Below are positions 1-6,380 of a stretch of 34,890 bases of DNA, piece by piece. Source of the stretch: Phycisphaerales bacterium UBA7800 (lineage in GTDB: Bacteria; Planctomycetota; Phycisphaerae; Phycisphaerales; Phycisphaeraceae); contig DLCK01000005.1 in the NCBI GenBank assembly GCA_002480565.1, positions 38,590-73,479 on the forward strand, in the 5' to 3' direction. Numbering within the stretch: the stretch's first letter is position 1; each line of letters starts with the position of its first letter. The notes under the pieces were generated by a model that did no database searches, was not told where the DNA came from, and saw nothing but the letters and a program-made list of their open reading frames with translations. A program made the position numbers and the translations under genes.

Positions 1-237
1 GGAAGCGACTTCCTTGACCATCTGGGCACCGATGTTTTCCAGTGCGTCTTCGAGTTCAATTTCCTTGGCAACGGACACGCCGTCTTTGGTGACGGTGGGT
101 GAACCAAAGGATTTTTCCAGGACGACAACGCGACCTGAGGGACCGAGGGTGACTTTCACAGCCTTGGCGAGTTTGGCAACACCGCGGCGAATGGCTTCGC
201 GAGCTTCGGTGTCGAATTTGATGTTTTTAGCAGCCAT
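1..237 (-). CDS. groEL: Chaperonin GroEL (60 kDa), N-terminal part, cut by window edge
   Basis: This is the first 79 codons of the ATP-driven folding chaperonin that forms double heptameric rings in the cytoplasm and works with the GroES lid. The translation begins MAAKNIKFDTEAREAIRRG and continues through the highly conserved VTLGPSGRVVVLEKSFG and TVTKDGVSVAKEIEL segments; the TLGP and TKDG motifs form part of the equatorial nucleotide-binding site. The gene runs off the left edge in frame. It follows groES on the same strand after a 157-bp spacer, unusually long for a groESL pair and occupied by an inverted-repeat element. The ATG at 235-237 gives the standard GroEL N-terminus. Identity is secure; only the N-terminal seventh or so is present. 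Confidence 0.97.
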   Translation of the reverse strand, partial: MAAKNIKFDTEAREAIRRGVAKLAKAVKVTLGPSGRVVVLEKSFGSPTVTKDGVSVAKEIELEDALENIGAQMVKEVAS

Positions 238-289
238 TTTTAGGACTCCAAAAATTGGGGTTTGTGTTCAATTCTTTCGAGACATTTTT

Positions 290-379
290 AACCACAGAGA
301 CACAGAGTCACAGAGAAAGGCAAAGACAGAGCATTTCGTTTTGTTTTTTCCGGCTCTGCGTCTCTGCGCCTCTGTGGTT
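290..379. repeat. Inverted-repeat element in groES-groEL spacer
   Basis: Two 26-nt arms (290-315 and 354-379) are inverted copies starting AACCACAGAG, around a 38-nt centre. Each arm has an internal 8-nt period ending in CAGAG. The arms differ only in the bases between CAGAG units, so the transcript could form a long imperfect hairpin. Similar AACCACAGAG...CTCTGTGGTT elements occur between genes in many environmental bacteria (recollection, not checked). It lies between groES and groEL, where it could influence relative expression. Confidence 0.8.
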
Positions 380-394
380 GAATTTGAATGACGA

Positions 395-682
395 TTAGCC
401 GACGACAGCGAGGATGTCTTCTTCGGTGAGGATGAGATATTCTTCACCGTCGATTTTCAGTTCCGTGCCACCCCATTTGCTCAGGAGGACGGTATCGCCC
501 TTCTTGACCTGGAAGGTTGCACGTTCGCCGGAGTCAAGCACTTTGCCATCACCCAGTGCGATGATCTTGGCTTCTTGGGGCTTTTCCTTGGCGGATTCGG
601 GCAGGAAGATGCCGGAGGCTGTTTTTTCCTGGGCTTCGACACGTTTGACGATGATTTTATCTCCGAGTGGACGCACGTTCAT
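395..682 (-). CDS. groES: Co-chaperonin GroES (10 kDa)
   Basis: This is the heptameric lid of the GroEL folding chamber. The 95-residue length is normal. It begins MNVRPLGDKIIVKRVEAQEKTASGIFLPESAKEKP, containing the N-terminal strand and the mobile loop (about residues 17-34, with the hydrophobic GIFLP tripeptide region that docks on GroEL). The end EEYLILTEEDILAVVG is typical (YLIL.E.DILAV). The ATG at 680-682 has a good ribosome site, AAAGGAG, at about 8 nt. It precedes groEL on the same strand. No CIRCE operator (TTAGCACTC-N9-GAGTGCTAA) is visible in the 104 bp upstream, so control is probably not by a canonical HrcA site there. Confidence 0.97.
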   Translation of the reverse strand: MNVRPLGDKIIVKRVEAQEKTASGIFLPESAKEKPQEAKIIALGDGKVLDSGERATFQVKKGDTVLLSKWGGTELKIDGEEYLILTEEDILAVVG

Positions 683-776
683 GCTTCAATCTCCTTTGAT
701 ACGTTGAACGTTTATAGGTTCGCTTATGGTTTCCAAATTCCAAACAGACCGTTTGGGTCGTGTTCTTATCCAATTA

Positions 777-800
777 CAAAACCGATTCACGAGAACCGGT
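777..800 (-). terminator. Possible intrinsic terminator overlapping the receiver-protein stop codon
   Basis: Read on the minus strand, an 8-bp stem ACCGGTTC / GAATCGGT (one G-T wobble) with a TCGT loop is followed by TTTT. The hairpin covers the TGA stop of the upstream gene. The short U tract makes it a weak or partial terminator, so some read-through into groES is possible. Confidence 0.45.
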
Positions 801-1290
801 TGTTGTTGCTGTCATTGCAGCCGGTAGGCCACGTTCCTGCATAGCAGGTGTCGACGAGTCTCTTAAAGACGATCAACACCTCGTTGAGGCTTGCCGGGCG
901 GTTGAGCACGCTAAACGCGCCAGCTTTAAGGGCCTGGCTAAGCACTCTTGAGAGCTGCGCCTGATCCACCATCGGGCTGGTCACGACCACGAAAGGCGGC
1001 TTGTTGGGCAACCTTCGCAGCAGCTCAATGAGCCACATCCCATCACTGGCATCCGCAGCGGGAATGCCTGGGGTGTCGATTGGTGTACTCAGATCAATCA
1101 CCGCCGCATGAATCGGATGTCGCTCAGCAAGGTCAATGGCCTGTCTGCCGGTGTGAGCCAGGTGGGTATGAACCCCAAACGGCTCAAGCAATCGAGGCAG
1201 GTGGTGCGACCAATGCCCATCGCCGCGCGGCCGGTCTTCAGTCAGCAGCACGTTAAGGCGGGTCGACTTGTCCAGACGCACGCTTTGCAT
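787..1290 (-). CDS. Atypical response-regulator receiver-domain protein
   Basis: The protein has 167 residues from the ATG at 1288-1290, chosen because GAGAGG lies 4 nt upstream; the upstream ATG at 1356 adds 22 residues with no receiver character. It resembles a stand-alone CheY-like receiver. The beta-1 strand ends in LLTEDR (acidic pair E18-D19), the phospho-acceptor candidate is D66 in AAVIDLSTP, and the conserved Thr is T104 in FVVVTSP. The usual invariant Lys of the K-P motif is replaced (SVLNRPAS, Asn130-Arg131). There is also an insertion of about 12 residues after D66, and no output domain. It sits upstream of groES on the same strand. Reduced or altered phospho-signalling is inferred; the partner is unknown. 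Confidence 0.7.
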   Translation of the reverse strand: MQSVRLDKSTRLNVLLTEDRPRGDGHWSHHLPRLLEPFGVHTHLAHTGRQAIDLAERHPIHAAVIDLSTPIDTPGIPAADASDGMWLIELLRRLPNKPPFVVVTSPMVDQAQLSRVLSQALKAGAFSVLNRPASLNEVLIVFKRLVDTCYAGTWPTGCNDSNNNRFS

Positions 1291-1732
1291 GGCACCTCTC
1301 ACGTTGCAAGGCAGGCGCCAGATGCCAGTTTGTGAAATTTTTTGATGACAAACCACAAAACTGTGCCTAAACTCAACTTAGAGGAGACCGGGACCATTTT
1401 CAAAATCGTTGCCAAGAGACGTAACCTGCCACGTTGGGACATCAAGCCGCCAACTGGGTGTCGATCTGGCAGGCCGCCCGTCGATCTGGCTCATTTGCCA
1501 CCACGCTTGAGATGTCCTGCCAGGTTCAATCCCAAATCCAAACAACGCATCCATACCATGACTTGGCAGACAGGAGCCAAACCACAGGTAAATCAAGCCT
1601 TCAAACCCGCTAAAGCCCGCCTCAAACCACAACATGACGTGCAGTTAAATTCGCGCATGCTTATACTACTGACACCCAAGTCTTTTGTTCGCACTACATC
1701 TTTTTCACATCCATTCGGAGGTATTCGTCATC
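1291..1732. other. Divergent intergenic region, no supported gene
   Basis: These 442 bp separate the minus-strand receiver gene from the plus-strand EF-G-like gene. I see a -10-like TATACT at 1662-1667 that could serve the EF-G-like gene, but no convincing -35 at proper spacing. An 11-bp direct repeat GTCGATCTGGC occurs at about 1459 and 1480. Open frames here have no recognisable protein character. A good Shine-Dalgarno GGAGGT lies at 1717-1722 before the EF-G-like ATG. Confidence 0.4.
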
Positions 1733-3778
1733 ATGCCTAATTACACCACTGAGGACATCCGTAACCTTGCGCTGGTCGGTCACGGCAGCAGCGGCAAAAC
1801 CATGCTCGTGGAAGCCATCCTGCAGCACACCGGGAAAATCGGGAACAAGGGATCAATCGACCGCGGCGATACCGTCTGCGATTTTGATCCGCTCGAAAAG
1901 CATCACCAGCACAGCCTCTCGGCCTCAGTGGTCAGCTGCGATTACAAAGACAAACACCTCAACATCATCGACACCCCGGGCTTTCCCGACTTTATGGGCC
2001 ATGCCCTGAGCATCCTCCCAGGCGTCGAAACCATGGCTGTCGTCATCAATGCACACAACGGCATCGAAATGATGACCCGACGCATGATGCAAGCAGGTAA
2101 AGACCGAAACCTCTGCCGATGCATCATCATCAACAAAATCGACCAGGACAATATCGACCTGCCCATGCTCGTCGAACAAATCCGAGAATCTTTTGGCAGT
2201 GAATGCCTGCCATTTAACCTTCCATGTGATGGTGGCAAGAGTGTCGTGGACGTCATCGCCAAAGCTGAAGGTCAAGCGGATTTCTCCAACGTGCATGACG
2301 CACATACCGCCATCATCGATCAAATCGTTGAAGTCGATGAAAACCTCATGGAAAAATATCTCGAAGAAGGCGACGTCAAGCCCGACGAGATTCACAACGC
2401 GTTTGAAGAAGCACTTCGTGAAGGACACCTTGTCCCCATTCTCTTTACCTCCGCTGAAACCGGCGCGGGCATTGATGACCTGCTGCACTTTCTTGTCTCA
2501 CTGGCTCCCAATCCCAAAGAAGGTAACCCCCGTCCGTTCGTCAAAGGTGAAGACGAAAACGCCGTTGAGTTTCATGCAGTACCTGATGAGTCCAAACATG
2601 TCATCGCCCATGTGTTCAAAGTCACCGTCGATCCCTTCGTCGGACGACTGGGCGTCTTTCGCATTCACCAAGGACGCATCACCAAAGACACACACCTGTT
2701 TATCGGTCACAGCAAAAAAACCATCCGCGTGGCACACCTTTTCAAACTCGATGGCAAAGATCACGCAGAAGTTGATGCAGGTATCCCCGGTGACATCTGC
2801 GCGTTAGCCAAGATTGAAGAACTGGATTTCGACTGCGTCCTGCATGACGATCCGGCAGACGAAATTATTCACCTGCGACCAATTAACTTCCCCAAACCCA
2901 TGGACGGACTTGCCATCGAAGCCAAGAGTCGTGGCGATGAAACCAAAATGGCCAAGGCGATCAGTTCCATGACCGCGGAAGACCCCTGCCTGATCATTGA
3001 ACGCAACACATCCACCAAACAGACCGTCATGTACGGGCTAGGCGCATTGCATCTACGGATCGTGTTGGAAAAGATGAAGGAACGGTTCCACGTCGAAGTC
3101 AACACCGAACCGCCTAAAATCGCCTACAAAGAGACGATTCAAGGCAAGGCCGAAGGCCACCACCGTCACAAAAAGCAGTCCGGCGGTGCAGGCCAGTTCG
3201 GTGAAGTCTTCCTGCGAATTGAACCCAAAGAACGCGGCGAAGGGTTTGAATTTTCCAACGAAACCTTTGGCGGTTCCATTCCTGCGGCCTTTATCCCTGC
3301 GATTGAAAAAGGTATCCGACTGGTGATGGAAACCGGATGCATCGCAGGCTATCCCATGCAGGACATCAAAGTCAGTGTCTACGATGGCAAGCATCATCCT
3401 GTTGACAGTAAAGAAGTCGCCTTTGTCAACGCAGGCAAGCGTGCCTTTATCAAAGCCGTCATGAATGCCGGTCCCGCTGTATTGGAACCGATCGTGAACA
3501 TGGAAGTGAACGTACCTGAAGTAAACATGGGTGACATCGCAGGTGACCTTTCAGGTAAGCGTGGACGCATCACCGGCACCGACACCTTGCCCGGTGACAT
3601 GCTTTGCATTCGCGCACAAGCACCACTTGCCGAATTATCCAACTATCAATCCGCCGTCAAAGCGATGACCGGTGGCGTGGGTAATTACACCATGGAATTA
3701 AGTCATTACGAACCAGTTCCTGCACACGTCCAACAACAGATTGTTGCACTATACAAGCCTCAAGATGAAGAAGATTGA
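1733..3778 (+). CDS. Elongation factor G-like protein (EF-G-2 type GTPase)
   Basis: This 681-residue translational GTPase belongs to the EF-G-like branch, not canonical FusA. The start ATG at 1733 follows GGAGGT by 10 nt. G-domain motifs are visible: P-loop GHGSSGKT (16-23), where canonical EF-G has AHIDAGKTT; DTPGFPDF (80-87) for G3; and NKID (134-137) for G4. Domains II-V follow: a beta-barrel around KVTVDPFVGRLGVFRIHQG, then LGALHLRIVLEKMKERF, the domain IV start KIAYKETIQGKAEGHHRHKKQSGG, and the C-terminal domain V segment SGKRGRITGTD. Family knowledge: such second EF-Gs (as in Thermus EF-G-2) have uncertain roles, possibly in recycling or stress. It stands alone, without rpsL/rpsG/tuf, which supports a non-housekeeping copy. 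Molecular class is sure; cellular role is not. Confidence 0.92.
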   Translation: MPNYTTEDIRNLALVGHGSSGKTMLVEAILQHTGKIGNKGSIDRGDTVCDFDPLEKHHQHSLSASVVSCDYKDKHLNIIDTPGFPDFMGHALSILPGVETMAVVINAHNGIEMMTRRMMQAGKDRNLCRCIIINKIDQDNIDLPMLVEQIRESFGSECLPFNLPCDGGKSVVDVIAKAEGQADFSNVHDAHTAIIDQIVEVDENLMEKYLEEGDVKPDEIHNAFEEALREGHLVPILFTSAETGAGIDDLLHFLVSLAPNPKEGNPRPFVKGEDENAVEFHAVPDESKHVIAHVFKVTVDPFVGRLGVFRIHQGRITKDTHLFIGHSKKTIRVAHLFKLDGKDHAEVDAGIPGDICALAKIEELDFDCVLHDDPADEIIHLRPINFPKPMDGLAIEAKSRGDETKMAKAISSMTAEDPCLIIERNTSTKQTVMYGLGALHLRIVLEKMKERFHVEVNTEPPKIAYKETIQGKAEGHHRHKKQSGGAGQFGEVFLRIEPKERGEGFEFSNETFGGSIPAAFIPAIEKGIRLVMETGCIAGYPMQDIKVSVYDGKHHPVDSKEVAFVNAGKRAFIKAVMNAGPAVLEPIVNMEVNVPEVNMGDIAGDLSGKRGRITGTDTLPGDMLCIRAQAPLAELSNYQSAVKAMTGGVGNYTMELSHYEPVPAHVQQQIVALYKPQDEED

Positions 3779-3909
3779 TGAGGCATCGTTGCGATATGCA
3801 TGGAAGTTGATCGTCTTGTTATCAGTATTTCAAAGAACTTCGATGCGAATCCTCAAGCTGAGTGTCGTTCATTGCCGATAAGAATTCGCGTTAAGGTAGG
3901 TAATTTTTA

Positions 3910-3938
3910 TTGACTTAAAATTACTCACCAAGTCTAAT
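3910..3938 (+). promoter_or_regulatory. Sigma-70-type promoter for the histone H1-like gene
   Basis: TTGACT (3910-3915) and TCTAAT (3933-3938) are spaced 17 bp, each one base from consensus. Transcription would begin near 3945, giving a leader of about 33 nt before the ATG at 3978, with AAAGGA at 3965-3970 as ribosome site. It implies independent, strong expression of the downstream gene. Confidence 0.7.
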
Positions 3939-3977
3939 TGATAAATGTTCTGAGGGCGTTCTTGAAAGGATAAGCCC

Positions 3978-4310
3978 ATGGCTAAGAAAAAAGCATCGAA
4001 AAAGGTAGCGAAGAAGGCAACCAAAAAGGTCGCCAAGAAGGTTGTGAAGAAGGTCGCCAAGAAGGCGCCGGCTAAGAAGGTTGCCAAGAAGGTCGCCAAG
4101 AAAAAGGTCGTGAAGAAGGTTGCCAAAAAGGCACCGGCCAAGAAGGTCGCCAAGAAGAAAGCCGCCAAAAAGGTAGCCAAGAAAAAGGTTGTCAAGAAGG
4201 TTGCTAAAAAGGCACCGGCCAAGAAGGTAGCCAAAAAGGTTGCCAAGAAGAAGGTCGTCAAGAAAGTTGCCAAGAAAAAAGCAACCAAAAAGGCCACCAA
4301 GAAGAAATAA
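3978..4310 (+). CDS. Histone H1-like Lys/Ala-repeat DNA-binding protein
   Basis: This 110-residue protein is almost wholly Lys, Ala and Val with a few Thr, Pro and Ser. It consists of imperfect repeats of KKVAKK and KKAPAKK units; the AKKAPAKK block recurs three times. It resembles eukaryotic H1 C-terminal tails and bacterial H1-like proteins such as chlamydial Hc1/Hc2 and Bordetella BpH1. These bind DNA non-specifically by charge and compact the nucleoid. There is no globular domain, so it is essentially an intrinsically disordered polycation. The start is set by AAAGGA 7 nt upstream. It forms its own transcription unit, with a near-consensus promoter and a strong terminator at 4448-4478. 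Repeat number may vary between strains by slippage (inference). Confidence 0.85.
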   Translation: MAKKKASKKVAKKATKKVAKKVVKKVAKKAPAKKVAKKVAKKKVVKKVAKKAPAKKVAKKKAAKKVAKKKVVKKVAKKAPAKKVAKKVAKKKVVKKVAKKKATKKATKKK

Positions 4311-4332
4311 CAACCCAACGTCTCAAAAACGT

Positions 4333-4358
4333 GGGGCATAGCATGAACGCTCGGCCCC
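4333..4358 (+). other. Nested hairpin in the 3' untranslated region of the H1-like gene
   Basis: GGGGC (4333-4337) pairs with GCCCC (4354-4358), and inside it AGC pairs with GCT around ATGAAC. It lies 22 nt after the stop codon and about 90 nt before the intrinsic terminator. The untranslated tail could be an mRNA-stabilising end or a processed small RNA. Function is unknown. Confidence 0.3.
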
Positions 4359-4447
4359 AGGAATTCAAAACAGTTTGTCAGCTCGCTCCGAACCTTAACA
4401 GGGCAGGCAAACTCTAAGAAACCAGAGAGCCACCTCAGAACACACCA

Positions 4448-4478
4448 GGCGTCCCTTAAACGGGGCGCCTTTTTTTTT
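4448..4478 (+). terminator. Strong intrinsic terminator
   Basis: An 8-bp stem GGCGTCCC / GGGGCGCC (one G-U pair) with loop TTAAAC is followed at once by nine T. It ends the histone H1-like transcription unit. Confidence 0.92.
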
Positions 4479-4723
4479 ATCCCTGTATTAACAGACTCAA
4501 ATCACCGCGTTGGCTAATCAACTCTTGTAGCCAACTCATCTTGTATTCACTTGTATCAATACACGCATGATTTTACGCGCCTGCCAACTCAACCTTTGCT
4601 AAATGGCAACCCGCCTATAACCCTTGACCATCAATTTCTTTTTCCTCGATGCAATAGCTCATGCTCCGCGGCGTTTAACTGAGGGTTCGAGACAGAAACA
4701 CCTCCATACAAGGAACAAAAACA

Positions 4724-5395
4724 ATGACCCGTTTGACCACACTATCGTTACTGACCGCAATTGCTCTGGGCAGCTTCATGACCGCCAGCACCTTTGCAGA
4801 AGATGCCGCCAAAGAATCTCGGCGCGATCAATTCCTCAAACAAGCCGACACTGATGGTGATGGCCAAATCAGCAAGGAAGAACGCGAAGCGGCAAAAGCA
4901 AAAATGCAGGAACTCAAAGCCCAACGCCTTAAAGAAATCGACACCAACGGCGATGGCCAGATCAGTGAAGAAGAAAAAGCAGCAGCCAAAGCCAAGCGTG
5001 AAGAAATGCACAAAAAGGCCATGGAAAAGAAAGCTGACACCAACGGTGACGGCGTAATCAGCGAAGAAGAAAAAGCAGCAGCCGAAGCAAAATTCGAAGC
5101 ACACAAAAAGGAACTACTCGCCAAGTTCGATAAAGACGGCGACGGCCAACTCAGCCAAGAAGAACACAAAGCTGCCAAAGAAGCACGCAAAGCCCAAATG
5201 GAAGCTCGCAAAAAACATGCTGACACCAACGGTGATGGCGTGGTCAGCGAAGAAGAAAAAGCAGCAGCCAAAGCCAAATTCCTCGAAAAGTTTGACACCG
5301 ATGGTGATGGCAAACTCAGCAAGGAAGAACGCAAAGCCGCACGCGAAGCACGCAAAGCCAATCGCAAAGAAGGCAAGCAAACCACAGCCCAATAA
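4724..5395 (+). CDS. Secreted EF-hand calcium-binding protein (six EF-hand loops)
   Basis: The protein has 223 residues. The N-terminus MTRLTTLSLLTAIALGSFMT and following ASTFA form a signal peptide, probably cut after A25 before EDAAKE, so the protein is exported. Six 12-residue EF-hand loops of the D-x-D/N-G-D-G-x-I/L/V-S-x-E-E type lie at about 42-53, 73-84, 105-116, 136-147, 167-178 and 191-202. They are joined by Lys/Ala/Glu-rich helices. All loops keep Asp at positions 1, 3 or 5 and Glu at 12, so each should bind calcium. The regular 30-residue spacing suggests internal duplication. AAGGA precedes the ATG by about 8 nt, and a strong terminator follows. Such proteins are common in Planctomycetota; calcium buffering or matrix binding is inferred. 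Confidence 0.88.
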   Translation: MTRLTTLSLLTAIALGSFMTASTFAEDAAKESRRDQFLKQADTDGDGQISKEEREAAKAKMQELKAQRLKEIDTNGDGQISEEEKAAAKAKREEMHKKAMEKKADTNGDGVISEEEKAAAEAKFEAHKKELLAKFDKDGDGQLSQEEHKAAKEARKAQMEARKKHADTNGDGVVSEEEKAAAKAKFLEKFDTDGDGKLSKEERKAAREARKANRKEGKQTTAQ

Positions 5396-5432
5396 ATCAC
5401 ACCAACCTTTTACCACTGCTCATCTACACCAT

Positions 5433-5478
5433 ATCCAGACTGGTCGGACACCCCTCCGATTCAGTCTGGATTTTTTTT
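5433..5478 (+). terminator. Strong intrinsic terminator after the EF-hand gene
   Basis: A 10-bp perfect outer stem ATCCAGACTG (5433-5442) / CAGTCTGGAT (5462-5471) encloses an inner TCGGA / TCCGA stem. A run of T follows through 5478. Confidence 0.95.
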
Positions 5479-5606
5479 ATACGACTGCTGTGATTGCCAA
5501 CAAAACTCAAACCCCAATGCATGTCCAAAGGAAACGAATCTTGCAACTCGCATGTGGATTGAATCCTCCAAAGCGTGCGCAGGAACATAACTTTGCGAAT
5601 AATGCT

Positions 5607-5634
5607 TTTCACACAGATCATTGGCGCCTATACT
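5607..5634 (+). promoter_or_regulatory. Candidate promoter of the Fur/PerR-family gene
   Basis: TATACT (5629-5634) is a good -10 hexamer. A weaker -35, TTTCAC, lies at 5607-5612 with 16-bp spacing. The predicted start point is just upstream of or within the inverted repeat at 5646-5661, a suitable layout for repression. Confidence 0.45.
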
Positions 5635-5645
5635 TGTAATGGTTC

Positions 5646-5661
5646 TAAGTTAGAAAACTTA
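5646..5661. promoter_or_regulatory. Inverted-repeat operator candidate upstream of the Fur/PerR-family gene
   Basis: TAAGTT-AGAA-AACTTA is a perfect 6-4-6 inverted repeat. It is AT-rich like Fur and Per boxes though not identical to either consensus. It lies downstream of the likely -10 and 26 nt before the ATG, so autoregulation is the simplest reading. Confidence 0.5.
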
Positions 5662-5686
5662 ATGTCGCTATAAATGGAATCCCGCC

Positions 5687-6142
5687 ATGCATCAACAGGC
5701 ACATGAACTGACTGAAGCTGCTGTACAGACCTTGTTTGTCCAGCATCACTTGCGATTTACCCGCCAGCGGTATGCGGTCTACCGAGCCTTGGCCTGTGAA
5801 GACATCCATCCCACAGCCGACCAGTTGTACCAAAAACTCACCGACAATAAATCAGGTATCAGCCTTGCAACGGTCTACAACACACTTGAAGCGTTGGTTA
5901 AATCAGGATTGGCCCAGAAGCTCGCCGATGGCGGAACCTCCGCGCGGTACGATGCCTCCGTCGATGACCATTTACATTTACGCGACCGTGCCACCGGATC
6001 ACTGATGGACGTTCCGGTAAATCTGGGCAAACGCCTACTGGACAATCTCCCGGATAATATCCTCAAGGAAATTGAATCCGAACTGGGCTTTTCCATCAAC
6101 CGCGTACAAATCGAACTCGTCGGCGAATACGCTGGCAACTGA
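5687..6142 (+). CDS. Fur-superfamily regulator with PerR-like sensing site
   Basis: This 151-residue metal-dependent transcription regulator has a winged helix (about 10-85), with recognition helix region GISLATVYNTLEALVKSGL (57-75), and a C-terminal dimerisation domain. Candidate regulatory metal ligands are H41, D89, H95, H97 and D108. Each is offset by exactly +4 from the B. subtilis PerR site H37, D85, H91, H93, D104 as I remember it. The Asp at 89 is the residue that distinguishes PerR from Fur. The positions of the structural zinc cysteines (two CxxC pairs) hold Asp, Thr, Val and Glu; the only Cys is C37. It is therefore probably a peroxide or Fe/Mn sensor without a structural Zn(Cys)4 site. 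An inverted repeat upstream suggests autoregulation. Fur superfamily is sure; the PerR subtype is inferred. Confidence 0.88.
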   Translation: MHQQAHELTEAAVQTLFVQHHLRFTRQRYAVYRALACEDIHPTADQLYQKLTDNKSGISLATVYNTLEALVKSGLAQKLADGGTSARYDASVDDHLHLRDRATGSLMDVPVNLGKRLLDNLPDNILKEIESELGFSINRVQIELVGEYAGN

Positions 6143-6184
6143 TCAAAGGCACATGCAAATCAAACTGGATTGGCTTGAACACTG

Positions 6185-6343
6185 AATCGCAAAGACTCAG
6201 AGTGAGACTTTGAACCTGAACGCTGGATAAAAAAAATCCAACACGCAAGCCGCCTGATGAGCGTAGCGATTCTGACGGGCTGATCATGTGATTGCGACCT
6301 CAAAGCTGTGTTGAAGTGCTCTATATCTCTGAGACTCTGTGGT
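6185..6343. repeat. Degenerate relative of the groES-groEL spacer repeat
   Basis: A left arm (about 6185-6208) and an inverted right arm (6319-6343, ending CTCTGTGGT) match the two arms of the 290-379 element with several changes. The interior is longer and contains the separate 33-nt repeat at 6247-6279. It fills the space between the convergent Fur-family and kdsA genes. Confidence 0.55.
6247..6279 (+). repeat. Dispersed 33-nt repeat, copy 1
   Basis: The sequence runs from AAGCCGCCTGATGAG to TTCTGACGGG. It matches both arms of the hairpin at 25318-25428 (AAGCCGCC-GATGAG and TCTGACGGG blocks in the same order and near-equal spacing). It is non-coding, in the gap between convergent genes. 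Confidence 0.7.
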
Positions 6344-6380
6344 AAGAGCCATCAGCTCAAGAGTACAACGCGAATCCAAA

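Noticed and set aside
938..955. Sequence resembling half of a CIRCE operator (AGCACTC)
   Set aside because: It is inside the receiver-protein coding region and lacks the second half at N9 spacing.
1378..1635. 85-codon minus-strand frame in the receiver / EF-G-like gap
   Set aside because: Trp/Gly/Ser-rich translation without recognisable domain or ribosome site.
3869..4339. Leu/Phe-rich frames opposite the histone H1-like gene
   Set aside because: They are the antisense of Lys/Ala repeats; the plus-strand gene has promoter, ribosome site and terminator.
4828..5400. Ser/Leu-rich minus-strand frame opposite the EF-hand gene
   Set aside because: It is a shadow of the repeated EF-hand coding sequence, with no ribosome site or family resemblance.
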